Source of the DNA: Elusimicrobiota bacterium
GTDB lineage: Bacteria; Elusimicrobiota; Elusimicrobia; UBA1565; UBA9628
Assembly (NCBI GenBank): GCA_016234805.1
Contig: JACRNU010000042.1
Location: forward strand, 1 to 47,975
Length of the DNA stretch: 47,975 bases
Direction of reading: 5' to 3'
Within the stretch, counting starts at the first letter, position 1, and each line of letters starts with the position of its first letter. A program made the translations under genes and the position numbers. Shown piece after piece: positions 39,238 to 47,335 of the stretch. The notes below the pieces were generated by a model. The model worked only from the letters and a program-made list of their open reading frames with translations. It was not told the DNA's origin and ran no database searches.

Positions 39238-41310
39238 ATGAGGAATTCCGTATTCGCCGTATTGATTTCTTCGTTGGTCCTGGCATCCTCCTGGGCCGCG
39301 GAAACGCGCGTTAGGACCAAGAGCGCGGGCCAGGGCAGCGTGGCCGGGCCCATGGCTCCTTCAGCCGCTTCAGTGACAGGCGGCCCTGGCCGCGTCGAGT
39401 TGGATGTCCCGTCTCTTGGGTCCGGGGGTCTGACCGTGTCCGGAGCTCCGGAGCTCAAGCTCGGAGAATCCTTCCCCGGTTTGGGCGCTGCTGCGCCGGA
39501 GCTCTTCGGCCTGGGCCTGCCGGAAGTCCCGCAGCTACGGTCAGCCATGCCTTCCGCGGCCCCGGGCGAAGTCCAGGGCAGGGAGGCGGTCCTGCCTGGA
39601 GGGCTTGCCGAACCTGGAGAGCCCGTGCCCGGAGTCTCCGGAGCGGGCGCGGAAGTTGAAACCGATGAGGGGAGCGTCGGGGCAGGACAAGCCCTTTTCG
39701 ACGCTGCCGAGAGGCGGGCTGTCGGAGACGCGTTCCAGGCGCCCGGGCTGTGGCAGAGGGTCAAGACGTACCTGCGGCCTGACAGCGTCCCTGAGTGGCC
39801 AGGCAAGGCTGGAGACACGGTCCGGCTCCAAGGCACGGCCTACCGCCTGGAGAAGAAGATCGGTGAAAGCCATGTGTCCACGGTCTGGAGCGTGGCTGGC
39901 GATCCCAGGGTCGTGGTCAAGCTCGTGCGTCCGGATTTCAAGGGAGACAGCCATTACGGCACCGAGGTGGAGTCCTTGGGAGCTCTGGCGCACACCGGCA
40001 TCCCGCACGCCAGGCTCAAGGCAGGCAGCCCGGACGGCCTGGTCCTGGTCAAGGAATTCGTGGAGGGAGAGACCCTGCTTCAGCATATGGACCGCGGGGG
40101 AGTGCGTCCGAGCCGCATAAGCGGCCTGGCTGCCCTGGCAGGCTGGCTCATCGCCATCGGCTACACCGCGGACCTGGCTCCGGCGAACCTGATCCACGAC
40201 CGCTGGTTCGGCAAATGGACCCTGGTGGACGCGGGCGGGTTCAAGCCCGGGCCTCCGCTTTCAGTGGTGGAGCAGCTTTGGAGGGAGGAACTTTTCGGCC
40301 CGGACCCGGCCAAGGCAGGGGCTGCCAAGCAGCGCTTCCTGGTCAATCTGAGGACCCGGCTCGGGCCGGCTTCCCCATCGTGGAAGGAGCTCGTCCGGAA
40401 CGCCGGCCGGCTTCCGAGCCTCAAGAAGGCGCTCGAGGAGCTGGCCGCCTTCGATGCTGAGCGGCCGCCGCCCAGGATCGTGTTCGAGGCAGAGGCCGAG
40501 GGCCTGGCGTCCTTGCGCCAGGGTCTCTCGGACCGGATGATGGCGTACGGCAAGGTGGTGGAGGCCTTGGGCTACGACCCGCAGTCCATCAAGGCCAAGC
40601 AGCGCCTGCACCTCGATGACCAGGGCAAGCTCAACACCGTGCTCTATAAGATCGAGCCCGCGGGCCGCCCGCCCATGGTGCTCAAGCTCACGGGCCAGGA
40701 CATCATCCGCAGGGAGCTGGCGACCCGCCGCATCGTGCGGCGCTGGTTCTCGAGGTACTTCGCCACGCCGCGGAGCCTGGGCTGGGGCGACGGCATGGTC
40801 ATGGAGTTCGCGGACGGGAACATCTCCTACGGAAGGACGATGTTGGACCTTCCGTCACGCGTGGCTTTCGCGGTCCTGGCGCACAGCTTCGGCCTGAGCG
40901 ACGTGAACGCGGGCAATGTCTTCTACCGGGACAAGGACAGGGCCGTGCTCATCGATTTCGAGCAGTCCCTGCACGCGGCGCATCCGAACTTCAACAGGCT
41001 GCAGATTGAAAGCATCGTCGATGAGATGCCCTGGATGGCGCGCTCGACCCGCAACCGCGTCCAGGACTACATGCCCGCCATCGCGGAGTGGAGGAAGGTC
41101 TTCTCCAGGCCCGAGACGCAGAAGGAACTCTCGGCCATCCTGTTGGAGAGCGGGTTTTCCAAGGCCGAGGTCCCGGGAATGCTGGAGGCGTTCCGCGGCA
41201 ACGTGGGTTTGCTGGAGCTGACGGTGCTGGCCGACGTGGAGTACGCCAACGCTTTCGCGGAGAGCCGGCTCCCCGCGAAGGAGACTAGAGCGCCGTCTTC
41301 ATCTCCTTGA
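39238..41310 (+). CDS. Exported protein with two protein-kinase-like domains
   Basis: A 690-residue protein. ATG 39238 gives MRNSVFAVLISSLVLASSWAAE, a signal peptide. Residues about 25-175 are a low-complexity Gly/Ala/Pro/Val/Ser region. Domain 1 (about 195-345): a glycine-loop-like KKIGESHVSTVWSV, Lys in VVVKLV, hinge LVKEFVEGE, catalytic-loop-like DLAPANLI and a metal-site-like VDAGGF. Domain 2 (about 400-600): VLKLTG, VMEFADG, catalytic loop LSDVNAGNVFYRDKD and IDFEQ. Both look like aminoglycoside-kinase/HipA-type folds with the D-x(4)-N and D-[FA] pattern, domain 2 better preserved. A double, exported kinase-like protein is unusual because the periplasm lacks ATP; it could use another donor or be a binding module. 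Its last 26 nt overlap the convergent PC4 gene. Confidence 0.6.
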   Translation: MRNSVFAVLISSLVLASSWAAETRVRTKSAGQGSVAGPMAPSAASVTGGPGRVELDVPSLGSGGLTVSGAPELKLGESFPGLGAAAPELFGLGLPEVPQLRSAMPSAAPGEVQGREAVLPGGLAEPGEPVPGVSGAGAEVETDEGSVGAGQALFDAAERRAVGDAFQAPGLWQRVKTYLRPDSVPEWPGKAGDTVRLQGTAYRLEKKIGESHVSTVWSVAGDPRVVVKLVRPDFKGDSHYGTEVESLGALAHTGIPHARLKAGSPDGLVLVKEFVEGETLLQHMDRGGVRPSRISGLAALAGWLIAIGYTADLAPANLIHDRWFGKWTLVDAGGFKPGPPLSVVEQLWREELFGPDPAKAGAAKQRFLVNLRTRLGPASPSWKELVRNAGRLPSLKKALEELAAFDAERPPPRIVFEAEAEGLASLRQGLSDRMMAYGKVVEALGYDPQSIKAKQRLHLDDQGKLNTVLYKIEPAGRPPMVLKLTGQDIIRRELATRRIVRRWFSRYFATPRSLGWGDGMVMEFADGNISYGRTMLDLPSRVAFAVLAHSFGLSDVNAGNVFYRDKDRAVLIDFEQSLHAAHPNFNRLQIESIVDEMPWMARSTRNRVQDYMPAIAEWRKVFSRPETQKELSAILLESGFSKAEVPGMLEAFRGNVGLLELTVLADVEYANAFAESRLPAKETRAPSSSP

Positions 41311-41734
41311 GGAACCCGATGGACTGGCTGAGCCCCGAGTACGGGATGCGGACCCCTTTCTTGGACCAGCCCTCGTAGTTGATGTCCTGGACCCATTCGC
41401 GCAGGTCGATGCCGGTCGTGTCCCGGTAGATGGTGATGCGCACCACGAGGGTGACGCCGGCCTTCTTGGGCAGGCGCGCGAGTTCCTGGTCCTGGAGCGT
41501 GTCCGGGCTCTCCGGCAGCTTGGAGAGGGCCTCGATGACGCCGTCGAGGAGGGCGGGGTTGAGGGTGACCCCAGCCTTGGTGGGTCCGGTATAGTTCTTG
41601 CGGCGGACGAAGGTCCGGATGGAGCCGTAGCGGTGCCCGCGGTACTCGTCGATGTAGTACTTGAGCTCGGAGTCGTCCGTGAGGGGAACGGAACCGATCT
41701 CTTTGAGGGGCTTGAACTGCGGGGCATCAGCCAT
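41285..41734 (-). CDS. Tandem PC4-like ssDNA-binding protein
   Basis: A 149-residue cytoplasmic protein. GGAGG sits 5 nt upstream of ATG 41734 (MADAPQF), so the longer frame to 41776 is rejected. Two PC4/p15-coactivator-like units appear. The first (about 22-70) reads KYYIDEYRGHRYGSIRTFV, then GPTKAGVTLNPALLDGVIEAL. The second (about 92-146) reads VVRITIYRDTTGIDLREWV, then WSKKGVRIPYSGLSQSIGFL. The pattern is strand-strand-strand-K-K-G-V-x-L-x-helix. PC4/YdbC proteins bind single-stranded DNA and normally need two copies to form the binding surface; here two half-domains in one chain would give a built-in dimer. The 3' end overlaps the kinase-like gene. Confidence 0.7.
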   Translation of the reverse strand: MADAPQFKPLKEIGSVPLTDDSELKYYIDEYRGHRYGSIRTFVRRKNYTGPTKAGVTLNPALLDGVIEALSKLPESPDTLQDQELARLPKKAGVTLVVRITIYRDTTGIDLREWVQDINYEGWSKKGVRIPYSGLSQSIGFLKEMKTAL

Positions 41735-41756
41735 GGTTCCTCCGGGCCGCCGGTCA

Positions 41757-41788
41757 ATAGTGTACCATATAAACATATAATGTATAAC
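41757..41788. promoter_or_regulatory. AT-rich divergent promoter island
   Basis: An AT-rich island separates the divergent PC4 and CNNM genes in otherwise GC-rich DNA. TATAAT at 41776-41781 suits the rightward gene (21 nt before its ATG at 41803). Minus-strand TATACATTATAT could serve the PC4 gene. No clear -35 is seen for either. Confidence 0.4.
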
Positions 41789-41802
41789 ATGGGCCCGGCG
41801 GC

Positions 41803-43317
41803 ATGATCACCCTCACCCTGGCCGTCTCCATCCTGCTCATCCTCATCAACGGGATCTTCGTCTTGGTCGAGTTCGCGCTCGTCCGGGTGAGGCCGTCCCG
41901 CATCGAGATGCTCGCCCGCCACGGGGGCAAACGGGCCCTGTTGGCGCAGGAGGTGCTGGCCCGGCTCGACGTCTACCTCGCGGCCATCCAGCTCGGCATC
42001 ACGGTGTGCTCCCTGGCGCTGGGCTGGATCGGAGAGCCGGCCATCGCCAAGGTCCTGACCCGGGGATTCCACTGGCTCCCGTTCGATGTGAGCGCCCAGG
42101 TCGTCCACGTGATCTCATTCGGCATGGCCCTGATCCTGCTCTCCTTCGCCCATATCGTGCTCGGCGAGCTGGTGCCCCGGTCCATCGGAATCCAGCTGGC
42201 TGAAGCCACGACCCTCTGGTCGGCCTTCCCCCTGAAGGTCTTCAACATGCTCATGCGGGCCCCGGTCGCGTTCATGGCGTATTGCTCGCTGTCTATCCTC
42301 AAGCTCCTGGGCTTCAAGTCCGCGGCCGAGTCCGAGTCCATCGTGAGCGAGGAGGAGATGCGCATCCTGCTCGGCGAGACCCAGGAAAAGGGAACCCTCC
42401 CGTTCGAGAGGCTCATGCTCTTGGAGAACCTCTTCGACCTCGGCGCCACCAAGGCCGGCGAGGTGATGACCCCGCTGGACAAGGTCGTCTTCCTTTCCTT
42501 GGCCAAGCCCTGGGCGGAGAACCTCGAGACCATCCGGCTGCGGCGGCTGTCGCGCTACCTCCTGTGCGAGACAGGGCTCGAGAACATCGTGGGCATGATC
42601 CATGTCAAAGACCTCGTGCTCAAGGCCGAAGGGGGCGCGACTCCGGACCTCAAGGCCTTGCGCCGGGACCTGGTGGAGGTCAAGGACTCCGACTCCATCG
42701 AGAAGCTGCTCAAGGTCTTCCCGGACAAGGGCGTGCACCTGGCCCTGGTCAAGGACGCTGCCGGCAAGGTCGCGGGGGTCCTCAGTCTCGAGGACATCCT
42801 GGAGGAGCTCATCGGCGAGGTCCATGACGAGCATGACCTGCCCGAGGCCTGGTCGCTCTCCGGGCTGGTGGTGCCGGGGGCCGTGGCCGTTGGCATGGCC
42901 GCCCTGGACAGGCAGTCCGTCATCAATCAGCTCCTCGACAAGCTGCACGCCGCGGTGCCGGAGATCGACGTGAAGGAGACTTTCAAGCTCATCTGGGACC
43001 GGGAGACCAAGTTCTCGAGCGGGGTGGGCCGCGGCATCGCGGTGCCGCACGCGCGCCTTCCGTCCCTGGCCAAGCCCATCGTGGCCCTGGGCCGCTTTGC
43101 CAAGCCCGTGCCGTTCCCGGCCCCGGATGCCGTGCCGGTGAGGCTCGTGTTTCTCATCCTGACGCCCGCGTCCACCCCCATCCTTCAGCTCAAGATCCTC
43201 CAGCGCATCGCCTCGCTGGTCACCAACGAGAACCTACGGAGAAAGCTCCTCCGGGCCAAGTCCCCCGAGCACCTGCTCGAGCTCCTGCGCATCGCGGACA
43301 CGATGCTCGCGGCCTGA
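41803..43317 (+). CDS. CNNM/CBS membrane protein fused to a PTS EIIA-type-2 domain
   Basis: A 504-residue inner-membrane protein. Residues 1-185 form the CNNM (DUF21) domain with three or four membrane helices and the motif VLGELVPRSIGIQLAE (consensus E-x-x-P-K). The acidic EEEMRILLGETQEKG hinge follows, then a CBS pair (about 215-345, VMTPLDKVVFLS, LSLEDILEELIGEVHDEHD). In place of the usual CorC_HlyC domain the C-terminus (about 365-500) is a PTS EIIA type 2 domain with the phospho-acceptor-like His416 in GIAVPHARLP and the flanking KFSSGVGRG and VRLVFLILTP strands. CNNM proteins transport Mg2+ (or Na+); the fusion suggests control of ion transport by PTS phosphorylation. No other PTS gene is in the window. 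Confidence 0.85.
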   Translation: MITLTLAVSILLILINGIFVLVEFALVRVRPSRIEMLARHGGKRALLAQEVLARLDVYLAAIQLGITVCSLALGWIGEPAIAKVLTRGFHWLPFDVSAQVVHVISFGMALILLSFAHIVLGELVPRSIGIQLAEATTLWSAFPLKVFNMLMRAPVAFMAYCSLSILKLLGFKSAAESESIVSEEEMRILLGETQEKGTLPFERLMLLENLFDLGATKAGEVMTPLDKVVFLSLAKPWAENLETIRLRRLSRYLLCETGLENIVGMIHVKDLVLKAEGGATPDLKALRRDLVEVKDSDSIEKLLKVFPDKGVHLALVKDAAGKVAGVLSLEDILEELIGEVHDEHDLPEAWSLSGLVVPGAVAVGMAALDRQSVINQLLDKLHAAVPEIDVKETFKLIWDRETKFSSGVGRGIAVPHARLPSLAKPIVALGRFAKPVPFPAPDAVPVRLVFLILTPASTPILQLKILQRIASLVTNENLRRKLLRAKSPEHLLELLRIADTMLAA

Positions 43318-43318
43318 T

Positions 43319-44428
43319 ATGATGGATTGGGACAAGGCCCTCAAGACGCTCAAGGCCCACAAGGCGGACCCCTATCGCGGCAAGCAGCTCGCGCGCGCCG
43401 TGTTCCAGGAGGGCGTATCTTCTTATGCCGAGGTGGGCGTCCTGCCGGCCGGGCTCCGGGAAGCCCTGGAGCGGGAGGCGCCCCTGCTCTGCTGCGCCGA
43501 GTCCGCGGTCGCCCGCTCGGCGGACGGCACGGTCAAGGTCCTCCTCGACCTGGCCGCTGGCGGGCAGGTCGAGACCGTGCTCATGCGGCCCTCTCCGCTG
43601 AGGTGGACCGCGTGCATCTCGACCCATACGGGCTGCGCCATCGGCTGCGCCTTCTGCGCCACGGGCAGGTCCGGCCCGGGCAGGAGCCTTGCTCCGGAGG
43701 AGATCACGGACCAGGTGCTGTACTGGAGGCGGTTCTTGAAAAGGGAGGCCCCGGGGGAGCGCCTGGGCAACATCGTCTACATGGGCATGGGAGAGCCCTT
43801 CCTCGACTACGAGGGCTTCAGCGCGAGCCTCAGGAACCTCCTCGACCAAGGGCTCTTCGGCATCGGGGCCAGGCATGTGTCGGTCTCGACCGCGGGCCTC
43901 GTGCCGCAGATGGAGCGTTTCGCGGAGGATTTCCCGCAGGTCAACCTCGCCGTGTCCCTGCACGCGGCCAATGACGCGCTCCGGGACCGCCTGGTGCCCA
44001 TCAACCGGAAGTATCCCCTGGCTGTCCTGGCCAAGACCCTTAAGACCGTTTTCACCAAGCACCACCGCAAGGTCTTCCTGGAGTACGTGGTCCTCAAGGG
44101 GGAGAACGATTCTACCAGGGACGCGGCCGAGCTCGCGGTCTTCGTCCGGTCCGTGGACGCCAAGCTCCTGCACGTCAACCTGCTCCCGCATAACCCCGCG
44201 GTTCCGACGCTGAACCGTGCCAAGGCTTCCCGCCGGCCCGCGGCCGGTTCGCTGGCCGATATTCCCAGAGCCGCGCCAGCCACGGACCCTGATGCGCGAC
44301 GCTTCCAGGGCTATTTGAAGGACGAGGGACTCATCTGCACGGTCCGGCGGAGTTTCGGCCGGGACATCGACGCTGCCTGCGGCCAATTGGCCGATCGAGG
44401 CAGCGGCACAAGGAAGGCAAACGCATGA
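43319..44428 (+). CDS. rlmN: Dual-specificity rRNA/tRNA A2-methyltransferase RlmN
   Basis: A 369-residue radical SAM enzyme that methylates C2 of A2503 in 23S rRNA (and A37 in some tRNAs). The 4Fe-4S ligands are Cys106, Cys110 and Cys113 in CAIGCAFC. The catalytic pair is Cys99 (ACISTHTG) and Cys354 in DIDAACGQL, both at the positions required in RlmN. GNIVYMGMGEPFLD and VSTAGLVPQM and VSLHAAND are family motifs. About 25 residues (NRAKASRRPAAGSLADIPRA and on) are inserted after LLPHNPAVPT compared with typical RlmN. ATG 43319 lies 1 nt after the CNNM stop, and its stop overlaps the next ATG (ATGA). Confidence 0.94.
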   Translation: MMDWDKALKTLKAHKADPYRGKQLARAVFQEGVSSYAEVGVLPAGLREALEREAPLLCCAESAVARSADGTVKVLLDLAAGGQVETVLMRPSPLRWTACISTHTGCAIGCAFCATGRSGPGRSLAPEEITDQVLYWRRFLKREAPGERLGNIVYMGMGEPFLDYEGFSASLRNLLDQGLFGIGARHVSVSTAGLVPQMERFAEDFPQVNLAVSLHAANDALRDRLVPINRKYPLAVLAKTLKTVFTKHHRKVFLEYVVLKGENDSTRDAAELAVFVRSVDAKLLHVNLLPHNPAVPTLNRAKASRRPAAGSLADIPRAAPATDPDARRFQGYLKDEGLICTVRRSFGRDIDAACGQLADRGSGTRKANA

Positions 44429-44931
44429 CCCGGAAGGAAAGGAATTTCGGACCGCCGCCCAAGGAACTCAAGGACCGGCCATCCCGCGCGCGCTACGAGA
44501 AGGTCCGGTTCGCCCTCGAGCTCAAGAGCCGGCGCCGCGCGCCCCAGGCGGACCGGCTCATGGGGGAGGTGGTCGAGGCCCTCTGGCGCGACTTCGCGGA
44601 CTTTCCCTACTCGGGCTGCGGCTTCCACATCCTCAACGAGGACGCTACGGCCGTGAACCCTGGCCACCACCGCGGCAAGGTGCCGCAGCCCACGCTCGAC
44701 CCCGCGGGCGTGTTGGCCCGAGCCGTGAAGAGCGGCCACCCCGAGCTCTGCGGAGACGGCGGGGCCTCGCGGGTGGCGGTGCCGGTCTACGACTGCGAGG
44801 ACCGCCTCTGGGCCGTGTTCGAGGCGGTCAGCGACAAGCCCGCGGCTTTCGATGACATGGACATGCGGTGGCTGGAGAGGATCGTCAAGGTCTTCCAGCT
44901 CGTCAAAAGAGTTGGGGGCGGCTTTTGCTAG
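44425..44931 (+). CDS. Probable GAF-domain protein
   Basis: A 168-residue cytoplasmic protein. After a basic N-terminus (about 1-40) comes a GAF-like fold: a helix (ADRLMGEVVEALWRDF), SGCGFHILNED, a central acidic-poor loop, then GGASRVAVPVYDCEDRLWAVFEAVSDKPAAFDDMD and a terminal helix. The A-V-P-V-x-D-x-(E)-x-x-x-A-V-F-E-A-x-S pattern matches free-methionine-sulfoxide-reductase/GAF proteins, but the reductase's three catalytic cysteines are not all identifiable. Translationally coupled to rlmN. Its stop codon falls in the loop of a GC-rich hairpin. Confidence 0.6.
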   Translation: MTRKERNFGPPPKELKDRPSRARYEKVRFALELKSRRRAPQADRLMGEVVEALWRDFADFPYSGCGFHILNEDATAVNPGHHRGKVPQPTLDPAGVLARAVKSGHPELCGDGGASRVAVPVYDCEDRLWAVFEAVSDKPAAFDDMDMRWLERIVKVFQLVKRVGGGFC

Positions 44932-44939
44932 CCGCCCCC
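44914..44939 (+). terminator. GC-rich hairpin at the end of the CNNM-rlmN-GAF operon
   Basis: GGGGGCGGC (44914-44922) pairs with GCCGCCCCC (44931-44939) around TTTTGCTA, which carries most of the TAG stop. The downstream tract TGGTTGTGT is only partly T-rich. It is probably the operon's terminator. Confidence 0.55.
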
Positions 44940-45034
44940 TGGTTGTGTGACCCTGTTGTCGTGCGTTCTGGCGCCTTGAGCTGTTGTCCGGCTTACATGG
45001 ACAGTGTAGCCGGACCGTATAACGGAATTATTTC

Positions 45035-46465
45035 ATGAAGAGTCTTCCCTCCCCGGTCCCGCGGCCTCCGGCCGTGGCAGGCCAGTTCTACCCGGCTGAT
45101 CCGGAAAGGCTGGCCGAGACCGTGGAGGGGTTCCTGGGCGCTGTTCCACAGGGCAGGGTCGAAAGCGTGGCGGCCTTGCTCAGTCCCCATGCCGGGTACG
45201 ACTATTCCGGGAAGGTCGCGGCTTGCGCGTACCGGGCCCTGCCTGCTGCCGCGTTCAACAGCGTGGTCGTGGTGGGCGCCGGGCACCGCAAGGCCGTGGC
45301 GGGAGCCGCCCTCTATCCCGGGGACTATGTCTCACCTCTGGGCGCTCTCCTGTTCGACGCCGAGCTCGCGGAAAGGATGCTCGCGGAAACGGAGCTCATC
45401 GTCCCGGACCCTACGGCTCATGCCGGGGAGCACTCGGTGGAGGTCCAGGTCCCCTTCATCCTCAAGACCCTGGGCAGCGTGAAGGCGGTGTGCCTGGTCA
45501 TGAACACCGAGGAGCTCGACGACGCCGTGGTCGTGGGCCAGGCCCTGGCCAAGTGCCTGGCAGGCCGCAGGACGCTCTTGGTGGCTTCCACCGACCTCTC
45601 GCATTTCCCTTCAAGCGCGGTTGCGGACCTCGTGGACCCCACCACGCTCGAGGCTCTGGCCACCATGGACCCCGCGACCTTCTGGCTGTCGAACAAGTGC
45701 ATGATGAATCGCGGCGTTCCGGGCTTGGGCACGACCTGCTGCGGCGCTGCGGCGGTCGCGGCGGTGATGGCCGCGGCCAAGGACCTGGGCGCGACCGGGA
45801 TGAGGCTCCTGGAGAGGACGCACTCGGGAGCCGTGACCGGGGAGGGGGACGGCCCGCGCGTGGTCGGCTACGCTGCCGCGGTTTTCATCCGCGGCGGCCC
45901 GTCAGGGCCGCGGGCCCTGGCCGCGGAGGAGCGGGGAGCGCTCCTGGCCTGCGCCCGAGAGGCCATCGCCGAACGGTTCGCGGGAGGCCGGGAGGCGCGG
46001 GGCGAGCTCTCGCCCATGGCCAGGCTCAACCTGCCGGGGTCCGCGTTCGTGACCCTGACCGACGCCGAAGGCGAGCTTCGCGGCTGCATCGGGGACCTCG
46101 AGCCCAGGCAGACCCTGCTGGACTCCGTCCGGCGCAACGCGGCCTCGGCCGCGTTCGCGGATCCGCGCTTCCCGGCCCTGTGCGCGGACGAGTTCGCGGG
46201 CATAGGCATCGAGGTCTCGGTCGTGTCTCCGAAGAGGACGGCGCACTGGTCCGAGGTCCGGCCGGGCGACGGCGTGGTCGTCGAGCGCGGCGGCCGCAGC
46301 GGGGTGTTCCTGCCGCAGGTCTGGGAGAAGATATCGGACCCCGCGGAGTTCCTCGGCATCCTGTGCTCGCAGAAGGCGGGCCTTCCCCGGGAAGCGTACC
46401 GTCAGCCCGGCACGACCCTGAAGGTCTTCTCCGTGGAAAAGATGGCGGAGAAGGGGGAAAAATAG
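45035..46465 (+). CDS. AmrB-AmrA (MEMO1-AMMECR1) fusion protein
   Basis: A 476-residue fusion of two proteins of the AmmeMemoRadiSam system. Residues about 10-285 are MEMO1-like (AmrB): PAVAGQFYPADP at the start, LSPHAGYDYSG, VVVVGAGHRK, HAGEHSVEVQVPFI and ASTDLSHF supply the conserved metal-site His residues. Residues about 295-470 are AMMECR1 (AmrA), with the invariant LRGCIGDLEP motif and the IEVSVVSP strand. The usual partner, the radical SAM protein AmrS, is absent from the window. The system's substrate is unknown; AmrB is thought to be a metal-dependent dioxygenase-fold protein. TATAAC at 45018-45023 may be the -10. Confidence 0.92.
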   Translation: MKSLPSPVPRPPAVAGQFYPADPERLAETVEGFLGAVPQGRVESVAALLSPHAGYDYSGKVAACAYRALPAAAFNSVVVVGAGHRKAVAGAALYPGDYVSPLGALLFDAELAERMLAETELIVPDPTAHAGEHSVEVQVPFILKTLGSVKAVCLVMNTEELDDAVVVGQALAKCLAGRRTLLVASTDLSHFPSSAVADLVDPTTLEALATMDPATFWLSNKCMMNRGVPGLGTTCCGAAAVAAVMAAAKDLGATGMRLLERTHSGAVTGEGDGPRVVGYAAAVFIRGGPSGPRALAAEERGALLACAREAIAERFAGGREARGELSPMARLNLPGSAFVTLTDAEGELRGCIGDLEPRQTLLDSVRRNAASAAFADPRFPALCADEFAGIGIEVSVVSPKRTAHWSEVRPGDGVVVERGGRSGVFLPQVWEKISDPAEFLGILCSQKAGLPREAYRQPGTTLKVFSVEKMAEKGEK

Positions 46466-46480
46466 GATAATAGGACGCTC

Positions 46481-47335
46481 ATGGCGCTATCCCGCGAGAT
46501 CCTGATCACGCTCATCGCCCTGCAGGAGAAGGACTCCGCCCTCGACCGCCTGCACGCGGAGATGGCGAGGATCCCGGTGGCGATCAAGGCCCTGCGCGAC
46601 GCGCTCGCGGCCGAGAAGGCCCTGCTCGACACGGTCAAGGGCAGGATCGCCGACTTCGAGAAGAGGAAGAAGGAGCGGGAGCTCGAACTCGCCTCCAAGG
46701 AGGAGTCGGTCCGCAAGCACCAGAAGGATCTCAACCAGATCAAGACGAACGAGGCCTTCAAGGCGCTCCAGAGCGAGATCGATCACGCCAAGGCCGAGGG
46801 CAACGCCATCGAGACCCAGATCCTCGAGGCCATGGAAGGGCTCGACGCCTGCCGCGTCGAGGACAAGAGGGTCCAGGCCGACCTCAAGGCGCTCGAGGCC
46901 AAGGCCAACACGGAGATCGGCGTGCTCGAGTCCAGGCTCAAGGCGCTCGAGACCCAGCACGCGGCGCAGAAAGCGGTGCGCGACGAGTCCGCGACGGGCG
47001 TCGCGGCCGAGGTCCTTAAGATATACGATTACATCCGCAGCCGCGGCAAGCCCGACGCCGTGGTCTCGATCAACGACGGCTCCTGCGGGGCCTGCCGGAT
47101 GCGGCTTGCGCCGCACCTCATCGTGGAGGCGCAGAAGCTCAAGGCCATGGTCTACTGCGAGAGCTGCCAGCGCATCCTGTATCGGCCCGAAGCCCTCGCT
47201 GCCAAGCCCAAGGACGAGGTGGTCGCACCCATTTCGGAGACGGCCGGGGGGCCGCTCCCTGAGGCTGAAGGCAGTGTTTCCTCTCAGCCCCAGGGGGAGG
47301 AACTTCCGAACTCCACAGAGCGCGGCGCCTGCTGA
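46481..47335 (+). CDS. Coiled-coil protein with C4 zinc ribbon (zf-RING_7 / CT398-like)
   Basis: A 284-residue cytoplasmic protein. Residues about 10-175 form a long antiparallel coiled coil (KALRDALAAEKALLDTVKGR, LNQIKTNEAFKALQSEIDHA). A C4 zinc ribbon follows, CGACRMRLAP and CESCQRILY, with the HLIVEAQ helix between the pairs; this matches PF02591, as in chlamydial CT398 and other NIF3-neighbour proteins. In chlamydia such proteins bind RNA polymerase sigma54 and secretion components; here the function is unknown. The last 34 residues after the ribbon (from about 47234) are low-complexity and overlap the 5' end of the RNase P RNA gene, so the tail is probably dictated by the RNA. GATAAT at 46466-46471 may be a -10. 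Confidence 0.82.
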   Translation: MALSREILITLIALQEKDSALDRLHAEMARIPVAIKALRDALAAEKALLDTVKGRIADFEKRKKERELELASKEESVRKHQKDLNQIKTNEAFKALQSEIDHAKAEGNAIETQILEAMEGLDACRVEDKRVQADLKALEAKANTEIGVLESRLKALETQHAAQKAVRDESATGVAAEVLKIYDYIRSRGKPDAVVSINDGSCGACRMRLAPHLIVEAQKLKAMVYCESCQRILYRPEALAAKPKDEVVAPISETAGGPLPEAEGSVSSQPQGEELPNSTERGAC

